Shown: positions 23,032-34,000 of the stretch, piece by piece
Layout of the letters: each line of letters starts with the position of its first letter
How positions within the stretch are numbered: position 1 is the first letter of the stretch
Position numbers and translations under genes: made by a program
Assembly (NCBI GenBank): GCA_900095095.1
Contig: FMBT01000289.1
Location: 186,001 to 250,000 of the forward strand
Direction of reading: 5' to 3'
Source: Fragilariopsis cylindrus CCMP1102
Lineage: Eukaryota; Bacillariophyta; Bacillariophyceae; Bacillariales; Bacillariaceae
Length of the DNA stretch: 64,000 nucleotides
Notes under the pieces: model-generated
The model's input: only the letters and a program-made list of their open reading frames with translations
The model's database searches: none
What the model was told of the DNA's origin: nothing

Positions 23032-24366
23032 CTAGATAAAATTCATTGAATTCAAAAGGGCGTATCGACTTGGAAGTAGCTTATCATGTTTGTAATGACG
23101 ACGTTGTTTAGAAACCCAGAGTCCAAATTTAGGGTCTTCATCATATTTTTGTGGTACTTTAGTACTGTTGTGTTGCTTTTTGTACGTTACGAGTTTTTGA
23201 AACATGTTCATCCATATCAGTTGGTCTGTCGCAGCTTTACATTTAAGTCCATTCCAGTCAAAACCAATTGATTTCAAAAGATCAACTCGATTCGGATTAA
23301 GCTCATTCTTTCTGTAAATCATACGTTGAACATTAACCCATAGTCCTAGCTTGGGATCAATATCATATCTTTGTGGTACCATAGTATTTCTGTGTTGGTC
23401 TTTGTACGCTACGAGTTTGTCAAACATTCCCATCCATATCTGATCATAGCGGTTGTCATTTTGAGTACAACAGCGACGTGGTTCTTCCATTGCTGATACA
23501 ACCATATCAGTATCGTCTTCTGGAAGAGAATCTTTATCATCGTCATCGTCGTCATCATCGTCATCACAAGACCGTTTACATTCTCTAGTAGACTCTTCAT
23601 TGATTTTTCTATTGATTTGTAATTTCTTCTTACTCGAACGAGTTGTCTTAATTGTTTTTCTATGACGAACTTGACGAGAGGTATCAACACTATCAGCTTC
23701 TATTGCTGATACAACCCTAGCAGTATCGTCTGCTGGAAGAAAATCTTCCTCATCGTCATCGTCGTCGTCTTCACAAGATCGTTTACGTTTTCTGATAGAC
23801 TCGTCATTCATTCTTCCATTGTTTTGTGGTTTCTTCTTCCTCGAACGTGTTGTCTTAATTGGTTTTCTGTGACAAAGTTGACGAGAGGTATCAATATTAT
23901 CAGCATCAGCGTCACCATTATTGTTGTTGCCATGCTTGCTCGGCAAATAACACCAATTCCCTTTCACCCAATCGTCAAAGAAACCGTCATCGTTGTTATC
24001 ATCGTCATCGTCGCCACCTTTTGTGGTATTCTTTAGGTCAGCTCTCGTCCTGCCGTTTACAGTATTGACGTTATTATTGGCGGGCAATGAAACACTAACA
24101 ACAACAGGATATTTATTATAATCACGTTCCCAACACCAATTCCCTACCTTCCATTCGTCGAAGAAACTATCGTATGTGTTATCACTACTACTACTACTGC
24201 TCTTATTATTATTAATACTTTCGTTGTGATAATCATTGTTATTGGTATCATCATTTTCATCTTTGACATGGTCTTGTTTGATTTGTGACGTCGACGACGA
24301 CGACGATGATGATGATGATGACGATGATGACTTCTTTACTCGGTTTGCTACAATTATCGTCGACAT
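23032..24366 (-). CDS. HA-repeat protein C (two helicase-associated domains, two GNWC modules)
   Basis: A single-exon ORF of 444 aa starting MSTIIVANRV. It has a poly-Ser leader, then FFDEWKVGNWCWERDYNKYP and FFDDWVKGNWCYLP. Next comes an internal tandem duplication of about 70 residues (DTSRQ-xxHRK-IKTTRS-KKK to ADDTARVVSAIE and its copy), each copy carrying a basic patch followed by poly-Asp. Two HA domains close the protein. The stop falls where the third domain of paralogue B would continue, and the remnant of that domain lies just downstream. It is probably a nuclear protein of unknown function that has lost one repeat. Confidence 0.8.
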   Translation of the reverse strand: MSTIIVANRVKKSSSSSSSSSSSSSTSQIKQDHVKDENDDTNNNDYHNESINNNKSSSSSSDNTYDSFFDEWKVGNWCWERDYNKYPVVVSVSLPANNNVNTVNGRTRADLKNTTKGGDDDDDNNDDGFFDDWVKGNWCYLPSKHGNNNNGDADADNIDTSRQLCHRKPIKTTRSRKKKPQNNGRMNDESIRKRKRSCEDDDDDDEEDFLPADDTARVVSAIEADSVDTSRQVRHRKTIKTTRSSKKKLQINRKINEESTRECKRSCDDDDDDDDDDKDSLPEDDTDMVVSAMEEPRRCCTQNDNRYDQIWMGMFDKLVAYKDQHRNTMVPQRYDIDPKLGLWVNVQRMIYRKNELNPNRVDLLKSIGFDWNGLKCKAATDQLIWMNMFQKLVTYKKQHNSTKVPQKYDEDPKFGLWVSKQRRHYKHDKLLPSRYALLNSMNFI

Positions 24367-25026
24367 CGTGCTCTTTTTTCTCTCTCGAAGAATAACAGCT
24401 AGTCCAGTTTCTTTTTTCTATCTAGCTCTGTTTTGACTTCTTTGTTTCGCTCTTCAACACTCTCCTACACCATGTACAGTACTGATGTGGATGGGTGGTG
24501 TATTCGTAAGGGTTGGAAGTGGTATGTTGAGTGAGGAGAGAGGTGTACGCCAACCAGTTTTAGTGTGTACAGTAGGTGAAGAAAGATATATGCAACAAAA
24601 ACCTTCGGATCGCGCAAAAAAAACCCTTCGGATCAAGGAAGAACAAAAGACTGTTCGCATCGATCAAGAAGGCATAAAGGAACAAATTCATATCTTTTTT
24701 AAAGAGAGCTAACTCAGTACTAAGCTATGCTACAGGGACGATCCAGAGCAAAAAAAAGCATGCCAAAAACTTCAATAATATCTTCCCTTGCGCTTCATCG
24801 GATTGTCATTGAAACACACACAGTAAGCCATACATTTATACCAGTATTCGTATGTCAAAAAATAATATCTTCCCTTGCTTCAATCGGATTGTCATTTAAA
24901 CACACAAATACGGTAGCCATACATTTATACCGGTAGCGGAATGTCAACGACAACAAACGAACAAACAAAACCCGATCCTTGTACAATATAGCTTTGACGA
25001 CACGACAAACAAACAAATAAATAAAA
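24367..25026. promoter_or_regulatory. Divergent upstream region of HA gene C and the PIP kinase
   Basis: 660 bp between divergent starts. It shares the AGCTAACTCAGTACTAAGCT string (about 24706-24726) with the upstream region of gene B. An imperfect tandem repeat of 87 bp follows at 24774-24945; both copies begin AATAATATCTTCCCTTGC. The second copy ends about 80 bp before the kinase ATG. Confidence 0.5.
24774..24945. repeat. Two imperfect 87 bp direct repeats
   Basis: Copy 1 starts at 24774 and copy 2 at 24861. Both contain TCGGATTGTCATT, CACACA and GCCATACATTTATACC. They lie in the 5' flank of the PIP kinase gene. Confidence 0.7.
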
Positions 25027-27808
25027 ATGATTGATTTTGTATTGAAAGGATTTGCAATTATATCCACCATTATTGCAACGTTACGTGCTGGTTCACGTGC
25101 GATATATATATCAGAACATCAAGCTATTGGTCTTGTAGATGGACCAACAATAATTTCTCCGCCACCACTTTCAAGATACGACGACGATGCATCGGTAGTT
25201 GCAGCACCGATCAGAAAAAGTACTGTAAATTCAAATTCTACTGCTATTGTGGAAATACCCACCACCACCACCACCACCACCACAATTCCAGACACCCAAG
25301 ACACAGCAGCAGCAGCAGCAGCAGCAGCAACCACGAAAAGCAAAAATCAAAATAATTTCAATCCTGCACTTTATGAACTTGCAGAAAATTTCAAACATTG
25401 TGTCAGGGTATCATCGCCATTATCATCGACATCGTCATATAAAGTAGAAGAAGATATTTATGAAAATATTAGATATGATCGAATACAACAAGACGTAATA
25501 AACAGCAGTGGCAAAGAAGATTTGCCATCCAATAACAAACATTCTCCTCGACGACGACGACGGTCGTCGTCCTCGATACTTCAACAGCTACTACCCCATA
25601 AATTGAGTGAAATATTGTATCGACAACAACAACAAAAAACGACGAAATACTTCTCGACAACGTAAGGATCCATTCAATAATGATCATCTGTACAAGCTAG
25701 GATATACATCCTATGAACCAAAAACATTTAAAGACAACAAAAACAAACAGTACGTGGCATCATCGTATGACGAGACAGCAGCAATAATAGAAGATGAAGC
25801 ACTTTCGGCGTTAGCATTAGAAACAGAAGCAGAAGAAAGTGAAGAAGAAAAATCACAACTAGGTTCGAACAACACCAACACGACGACGATGAGTTTTACT
25901 AGTAAAATACCATCGTTCATTTTTCAGCCTTTCAATAGTATCAAGATGAAGGTAGATAATAGTCGTATCATTTCATCATCATCATCATCATTCCTGCACA
26001 AAAATATTGGACAAAAAGGAAATAAATTCTGGAATTATTGGACTAGTACTAGTAGTACTGCTTCCGTTGAACTTTGGAATTATTTGAGTAGTACTAGTAG
26101 TAGTACTATTTTCGATGAAGAAGATGAAGTGGATTATGATGATGATGAATGTGATGAAAGATCTTGGGATTATGGACGTGCGACTGAAGCTGATTATTTT
26201 TACGATGTTGGTATCACAACAACAACTACATCTACGTCTTCCGCCACAATTGACGAAACAGACACCAACAATCGTCAAAGACGACATATACGTAAACGTA
26301 AACGTCTTGCTGAATTGACATCCTATTGTCCCAAAACATTTTATGATTTACGTACATCAATATTTGGTATATCAGAAGAGAAATATATTGAATCTATAGT
26401 AAAAAATCAACTAGTATCATTTCAATCGAATTCAAAAGGTGCAGCACGATCGGGTGGTATATTCTTTTTCACGAAGGATGGTGCCTATATGATTAAAACT
26501 ATACCAAATCGTGAAAAGAATACACTGTTACAAATACTACCAAAATATCATGAACATATGAAAAGGTATGGTAGATCATCATTATTAACAAGATTTTGTG
26601 GTATGTATGGTATAAAAATTCAACAAGAAGAGGAAGATCATATGATTGTTGATGCTGACGGCAGCAGTAGTAAAAGTAGAAACGATATTAATATCAATAT
26701 TGAAAATGATGACGATACGGGTACAAGTACTACTACTACTTCATTGTTTGCACCAATAGAAAAAGAATATACATTTATTGTTATGAATGCTGTATTTCCA
26801 CCTGAAGCAAATAAATTTATATCCGAACGATTTGATTTAAAAGGATCAACTGTTGGTAGAGAAGTATCAGAAGAAGAACTGAAATCAAAAGGATCACAGG
26901 CTGTGTTGAAAGATTTAGATTTATGTCGAGAGCGTGAAGTTGATGATCTAGTAAAAAAACGACTGGACCAAAACCAAAACCAAATGCAACAACAAAAACA
27001 ACAATTAAGATTACAATTCTCTTCGTCATCAAATAGTGGTGGCGGTGGAAATATATTTTCTCGGTGGAATCAAAACAAACAAGCAATGAAGGAAGATTAT
27101 TCTGATGCTGCTGCTGCTGTCGGTGGTTTCACTATTGGAGCAACAGCTAAGGCTGCATTATTATCACAATTACGAAAAGATGTAAAATTATTAATCGATT
27201 GTCAAGTTATGGATTATAGTTTATTGGTTGGTATCGTTCATAGAGATAACGATGACGAACACGATCACGAGAACAACAACAACAACAACAACAACGCAGA
27301 ATTATTAAAAACATTGAAGGAACAGAATAAGATTCTAGAACGATTAGAGGGACCATCTACTACTGGCACCGCCGCCGCCAATACTAATAATAAGAAGATT
27401 CGTCGTATTCGTCGTCCGAAATTATTACATCCGAAGAATATATTGTATACTATAACAACACCGATTCGATTGTTACTATCGCCACCAATTTGGTTTGGTC
27501 GAAAAATTTGGGATGTAACTCGAGTTATAACAGTCGATACAATTGTTACATATCCAATGCCATATTATGGATCTGGTATATGCGGCGTGGATGGTGGTCA
27601 ATTTAGTGTTATGCATGGTAAACGTAAAGGTCATCGTGCTATATACTATATGGGTTTAATTGATTTTTTACAACCATGGTCGACACGTAAAGTATTTGAA
27701 CGTAAATTGAAAGGTCTTGCTGGATATGATACTACTGCTATTAGTGCTGTTACACCTGAAGAGTATGCAACAAGATTTTTAGACTTTTTAGATCAAAATA
27801 TCAATTGA
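25027..27808 (+). CDS. Phosphatidylinositol phosphate kinase with one frame break
   Basis: The 5' part 25027-25665 (start MIDFVLKGF, a membrane-like N-terminus) and the 3' part to 27808 are in different frames. Reading one A fewer in the AAAAAA run near 25633 would join them continuously as QQQQK-RRNTSRQRKDPF, so this is a real frameshift or a base error; no good intron explains it. Internal Met codons could also start the 3' part. The kinase domain has MIKTIPNREKNTLLQILPKY (nucleotide-binding Lys), FDLKGSTVGR, CQVMDYSLLVG and YYMGLIDFLQPW, then the end motif TPEEYATRFLDFL, all typical of PIP4K/PIP5K. It would phosphorylate phosphoinositides at a membrane. An Asn/Gln-rich insert splits the domain between FDLKGST and MDYSLL. 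Confidence 0.8.
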
Positions 27809-27988
27809 ACCCCCCCCTCCCCCCCAAAAAAGAAGACAGCTAGCTACTAGCTAGTCAGCCTATCTAATAAGTAGAACAAGCACTATTACCAGTGCATGTA
27901 TAAAATATTATAAGATTGTTATGAAATAAGTACGATAACGGTATGCAAATTTTTTTTAATTTAAATTTTTGTGTTGGTGGGTGGATAC

Positions 27989-28007
27989 TACTATTAAGTT
28001 AGTGACA
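27989..28007. repeat. Left target-site duplication of the non-LTR element
   Basis: TACTATTAAGTTAGTGACA, 19 bp, identical to 37343-37361. The flanking bases differ on both sides, which fixes the length. Confidence 0.9.
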
Positions 28008-28133
28008 TAATTTTCTTTTTGAATAATTGAAAACGCGCACCTCTAATCACCGCTTACTAAAACCCTCTAGTACAAATCCTACGTAGATCCTACGTACCTT
28101 TAGCAATCGAATCTCTGTTTTCCCATCTTGACA

Positions 28134-30869
28134 ATGATAATCAAGCCTAGTCCTATCCACTCAGGGTGGAGTTATGAAACAGGCGACGACCAATACGACG
28201 AAGGATCATTAGGATCAACAACTGACACGAAAGAATGGAAACAATCGACCGAAAAACCAGAAAATGGAGCTAAAAATACCTTCGTACAAATTATAGGCAG
28301 TAACAACAAGACGGTACAACACAACGAAGGCAATTGGACGACAATAGGAAGGAAAACGAATAGGAGAAAGAACAGGAACAATACCGACGATACCCAACGA
28401 AAGAACAACAATAACAAGACAACTGACACGAGTAAGGCAAGAAAAACAAGAAGCGAAACGAGCGCACACGAGGTAAAACAAGTAAGATTTGTAGATGAAC
28501 ATGCGACAGACGAATTAAAACAAATACTAGGAATACGATCGAAGGAATACAAGATAATAGGCCAAGGACAACCAACAACAACAACAACAGGCAACGAAGA
28601 AACAAACAAGAACAACACAGCATCAAATATGGAAGAAGACAAAACATCGAAAGTAGATAAACAAAGCAACGACAAGGAATCAAACAAGAACAACGAAGAT
28701 AAAGATATGGAACCAAATAAGAAAACAGGCAACGACAACAACGAGAAGAATGATAAAAACAAAGAAGACAAGAACAACAACAACGGAAAGAAGAAAGTAA
28801 CCCTTATCGACGAGACGAACATGGAAACATACACATTTACAATTGCATGGCAACCCAAAAAGAAAGCAGGAAAAGACGGAAAGACAATAGTAAGAATGTT
28901 ATTGAGAGCAATACAAAACAAGGCTCCAGGAACGATTTTCCATCCAACCAATTCAAGTACATCACCAGTGCCAAGAGACATACTCAGTATCAACGGCGAC
29001 TTCCCTAATTCACCAGCAGAATTCGACGATTTCTTCGATCAATCAAGGAACAAGGACAATACAAACTACAGCATATACATGAAAGCAACAATGCCACACG
29101 ACGAAAAGACACTGAAGAAAAAGTTGAGCAACTACTTATATCATGAACAACTATATATGAACAGCCCATTCATCGACGACAGCACCCTCGAACAAGTAGG
29201 ATTTATCGAAAATGGACATAGCCGATTAGTATGGCGACCAGATATACAAGAGAAGATCAAGAATGGTATTAAAGAAATCATAGAAGTCGGAGATTTATCG
29301 CCACAACAAAGAGCACAACTCAAAAACTTATCAAATCCAGTACGCATCGAGTGCTTCAATGGCACATTCAAAGCAGGATCACATCAGAACCCGGTCACAT
29401 GCGAAGGAGTAATCTTAAAATCAGCGAAATCACAAGCAAAACTAGTAATGGAGTTACTATCAATGTTACCAACAACTCTATTGGGAGAATATTATAGAGT
29501 GATCCCAAAAAGTTTAAACGTACTTTTAGGATACGAAATGTACGGAGACATAGTAACTGACACAGTCAATTTCCAGAACCAATTACGCCCACTAACAATA
29601 ATGAATTGCCACCACAGTATATTTGAAGATAAGTACGACAAACTAAAGACGGAAAAGTCGACACACGTAAAAGTAAGACAATTCATCACCAATATTGGAG
29701 CAATATCAATTGAAAAGACAGGCGAAACTGCAACCAAAGGAAAATATATAATCATTATACCAATGGATAAAGCCGAAAAAGCGAGAGAAGCGATAGGAAC
29801 AATGTTTCAAGAATTCCAAAGAGAAAGCGGACGCTCTGCAGCATTAGCATGCCTAGAGAATTATAACAACTTTCCAACAGTAAACGATACAGTAACAATA
29901 AGTGGGCACGCACAAAAACTGGCAGACCAAATACGAAAGAAGTATGGTAACAGATCGAAACGAACACCAAGTAGTCATTCAGTAGCAACACCATACTCAT
30001 TCCATGGAGACCAGTTTACACAAACAAGCACACCAGCAAAGGTACCAACAAGCATCATACGAAACAATCGACAAAATACATTGACACAGACACCGAAGAA
30101 AAACAGAGAAGATAAAAGACAACAGATGCAAAGCCAATATTTACATGCTGCTCAGTCATCATACCAACCACACACACCACAACAGGGAGACAACAAAACA
30201 ATCGGAACAGAAGTATCAGGATTATCCCCAGATGATTCAGCAAAAACAATGATGACGAACGTATCAAAGTTAGTAGTAAACTTAGGCGACATGGTAACAA
30301 CATTAGCCAAAGAAAGTGCCAGCACAAACGACACATTAAAACAAATGATGTTACAACAGTCAAGCACAATGAACAACTTTATGGCACTAATGGCAAGAAA
30401 TGAAGATAGTAGGAACGAAGAAAGACGACAAGAAGAACGGAGATACGATGGAGTGCAAAGAGTACCACATAACATAGTACAACTATCATCAACGCCAGCA
30501 AGCAGCACATTAACATGCAGTCAAAATAGCCTATCACAAATACAACCAATCGCGAAACGTAGCCGCACAGAAATAGATGACGAAACAACAGCAGCATCAA
30601 CATCAACAATATTAAATGCACAACAACAAGGAAACAACAACAAGGAAATGGACGATGAAGTAATGGGAGAAGACGAACAACAAGAAGAAATACAAGAGGT
30701 ACATCGATTGGAAGACACGAACAAGATAAGACCTCGAGTACAACAAGAACAAATAGTAAACAATAATATGGAAATAGAACGACAAGAAGCAACAAACAAC
30801 TTCGTAGAAGGAGACTTCAACCAACAGTTCCGCAAAGACAGTAACGAGTCTAAGCGGAACGTTGAATAA
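28134..30869 (+). CDS. Retrotransposon ORF1 protein
   Basis: 911 aa from the first ATG (MIIKPSPIHSGW). The N-terminal third is hydrophilic and rich in Asn, Lys, Thr and Glu. A more ordered central region follows (about residues 220-590, beginning KKVTLIDETNMETYTFTIAW and including RLVWRPDIQEK and PLTIMNCHHSIF). The C-terminal third is Gln/Thr-rich, with a helical, possibly coiled-coil segment around MVTTLAKESASTNDTLKQMM and the EERRQEERR run. No CCHC knuckle or RRM is obvious. By position it should be the RNA-binding particle protein of the element. It overlaps the open part of the ORF2 frame by about 60 nt. Confidence 0.8.
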   Translation: MIIKPSPIHSGWSYETGDDQYDEGSLGSTTDTKEWKQSTEKPENGAKNTFVQIIGSNNKTVQHNEGNWTTIGRKTNRRKNRNNTDDTQRKNNNNKTTDTSKARKTRSETSAHEVKQVRFVDEHATDELKQILGIRSKEYKIIGQGQPTTTTTGNEETNKNNTASNMEEDKTSKVDKQSNDKESNKNNEDKDMEPNKKTGNDNNEKNDKNKEDKNNNNGKKKVTLIDETNMETYTFTIAWQPKKKAGKDGKTIVRMLLRAIQNKAPGTIFHPTNSSTSPVPRDILSINGDFPNSPAEFDDFFDQSRNKDNTNYSIYMKATMPHDEKTLKKKLSNYLYHEQLYMNSPFIDDSTLEQVGFIENGHSRLVWRPDIQEKIKNGIKEIIEVGDLSPQQRAQLKNLSNPVRIECFNGTFKAGSHQNPVTCEGVILKSAKSQAKLVMELLSMLPTTLLGEYYRVIPKSLNVLLGYEMYGDIVTDTVNFQNQLRPLTIMNCHHSIFEDKYDKLKTEKSTHVKVRQFITNIGAISIEKTGETATKGKYIIIIPMDKAEKAREAIGTMFQEFQRESGRSAALACLENYNNFPTVNDTVTISGHAQKLADQIRKKYGNRSKRTPSSHSVATPYSFHGDQFTQTSTPAKVPTSIIRNNRQNTLTQTPKKNREDKRQQMQSQYLHAAQSSYQPHTPQQGDNKTIGTEVSGLSPDDSAKTMMTNVSKLVVNLGDMVTTLAKESASTNDTLKQMMLQQSSTMNNFMALMARNEDSRNEERRQEERRYDGVQRVPHNIVQLSSTPASSTLTCSQNSLSQIQPIAKRSRTEIDDETTAASTSTILNAQQQGNNNKEMDDEVMGEDEQQEEIQEVHRLEDTNKIRPRVQQEQIVNNNMEIERQEATNNFVEGDFNQQFRKDSNESKRNVE

Positions 30870-31041
30870 AGGCCCTTCAGCTACCAACAACAGCAAGAAT
30901 CACTGGAAAGAACAAACAAAAACCTCAACACAAATACCACAACAAACTAAACAACAAACTCTCAACACAACCACAATCGACCCGAATGGACACAGACGGA
31001 TAAACATAACAGACAAACTGACAGCAACGACGGACGCATAT

Positions 31042-34000
31042 ATGCCACGAATATTAGCCAGATATTATCAAAGAAAAGAGCATGGAAGAATAATGGCAAT
31101 ACTAGAAGAACAGGAAAGATACAGAGAAGACAACGACGACGAGTCACAATCATCACACCTATCAACAAACACGGAATACACAAACGAAATGGACACAACG
31201 GATACAGAAGAACAATACGAAATAAACACCACTAGAACAACAAGGAAAACCCCAATAATGCGAATACGAGGAGGAGCCGAAGAAGAAGAAAAGAATGGAG
31301 AAAACGACGGTCAAGACGAACGTTTCGCTTTGGAGGAACTCAACGACGATGAAGCAGAACCAATGGGAGGTAGAATGGATGAACCAAAACTCCCAGGAAT
31401 GATACGAATATCAGGATGCAATCCTAATGGAATAAGAGCCGACCAAGTAGAAAGCCAGCTACAACACTCATTAGATCTTAATATAGACATACAGTGTTAC
31501 TCAGAAGTAAATACAAACTTCCTCAGAACAGACATGAGACAGCAATTCTTTGAGAAGACGAAGAAGATGGACAGAACGTCTAGGTCAATATGGGGAACCA
31601 GCCTATACACAACAGACAGCGAATTCAAACCTGGTGGTACAGCAATCATATCTACCGGCAAAAGCGCAAGTCGAGTAAAGAAAAGTGGAACAGATAAACT
31701 AGGAAGATGGACGTACCAAATATTAGACGGTCAGGGAAATAAGGACGTACTTATCATCAGCGTTTATCAATGCTGTAAAAGACCAACAAACCCAAACGGA
31801 GCGACATCATATCATCAACAAGAAGTACTGCTAAGCGAAATGGACAGAACAGATACAGATCCCAGAAGAAATTTCTTCCACGATATAAAGACATTCATAA
31901 AAGGAATTATAGACAAAGATAACGTCGAAACGACACCCATCATTATCGGAGATTGGAATGAAGAGTGCAAAGGAACATCCACATCACAAAAACTATGCAA
32001 CGAGTTTGGACTCGTGAACGTGTTTAATAGAATCCATCCGGACCATAAGGAATTTAAGACATACCTACGAGGATCAAGAACCATTGATTTTGTATTAACA
32101 ACTCCAGATATAGCAGACAGAGTAACAAATTTTGTATACGAACCATTTCTTTACAGATTGAAAGGAGATCACAGAGGGTACTACTTCGATATAAGCGAAC
32201 AACATCTATTCGGAAACAAAAAGGAAAATCCGTTCGACCCAGGAGGAAGATCCTTATCAAGCAAGAACAGAAAATCGACAGCAACATACTTGAAAGCAGT
32301 AAACAAACACCTATTGGCAAACAATGTTTATGAAAGAATGAAGAAACTGTTGGCATCAGATGAGCCAAACCACGAGGAAGCAGAACGACTAGATAGAGAA
32401 ATGACACAAGCATGCCAACACGGAGAGAACAAGTGTAAGAAAATAAGATTAGACTACTGGAGCGTGGAAATACACACATTAAAAAGAAAACTGTCCGTAT
32501 GGTGTCAGTTCAAACGAAGAATAATTAAGAAACTCCCATCAGCACCACTTATAGCAAGAGCAAACTCAATAGGAATAAAATTACAAGAAAACAATACGAT
32601 GACCGAGATCGACAACGAAATACAAACAACAAGAGCAGCAGTGAAGAAAGTGCATAAGAAATCAGCTGAAATGAGAGACGAATGGCTTCTCGAAGCAGCC
32701 AACATAGCAGAAGACGAAGACAAAGCCAAAAAGGCTAAACTAATACGTCAAAAGAGGAAAGAAGAGAAGAAATCAAGAGCATTCCGGCAACTGAAATACG
32801 AGAGAGAAAGAATTATCAATGGAAGTGGTATAACAAGACTGCAAGTGCCGAAATCGTGGCCCACGTTCGAAGAGTATGATGATGACCAAGAATACAACCT
32901 GGAAGACCCTAAAACAACAAATCCAAAAGACAACAACCAATGGAGGGAAGAAACATGCCCAAAAGAAATAGAATTCTTACTACGACTACGAAATCAAAGG
33001 CATTTCGGCCAAGCTGAAACAGACGGAACACCATTCACAACAGAGTCAATGAAACACAAATTCAATTGGAATGCGACAACGCAACAGGCAGAACTAGTAC
33101 TCAAAGGAGAATATGCAGATGAAGAAATAAGCAAAATCACAAGACTACTATTAGATAATATGACAAGAATAACAGAATTGGATGAACCTGCAAAGTATAT
33201 TACAAGGAAGGATTTTAAAGGGAAGTTCAAATCGTGGAGAGAATCAACGTCAACATCACCAAGCGGACGACACCTAGGACATTACAAAGCATTGATAACT
33301 ACAATCGATCCAACATTAGGAGAGGATGTAAGGAAAACATACACAGACATACAAACCGACATCTCCGATTGCTACATCACGCTAATAAATTATGCAATAA
33401 AACACAGATACTCATACGAACGATGGAAAACAATTGTTAACATGATGATATATAAAGAAGAAGGAAACATCAAAATACATAGATTAAGAGTGATACATCT
33501 ATACGAAGCCGACCTTGGTTTCTTATGGGGAATAAAATGGGGACAAGCAATGAAAAAGGCAGTAAAAGAGAAATCTCTCCATCAAGGACAATATGGAGGA
33601 CTACCAGGAAGGGACTGTACGTCCCTCACATACCTAGAAGAACTAAGATTTGACTACTCAACACTGACACGATACCCACTAGCGAATTTCGACAATGACG
33701 CTACGGCATGCTACGACAGAATACTGTGCTCAGTTTCAAGTCTAGCAGGTAGAAAATATGGTATACACAAGGACATCATCTTCATACATGCGCAAACATT
33801 AGAAGAAGCAGAATACAAGCTGAAAACATCCACCAAAATATCTGACACGTCATACAAGCATTGTATTAAATTTCCAATCCACGGTACAGGACAAGGATCT
33901 ACAAACTCGCCAATGATATGGTGCTTTATATCAAGCGTACTATTCGAAAGTCATAATGAAAAGGCACATGGAATGCTCTTCGAATCACCAGCAGGAGATA

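Noticed and set aside
28172-28993. A 273-codon minus-strand ORF antisense to ORF1, hydrophobic
   Set aside because: It is the shadow of the adenine-rich sense strand (AAC/AAG codons read as Val/Leu/Phe). Several similar antisense ORFs run along ORF1 and ORF2.
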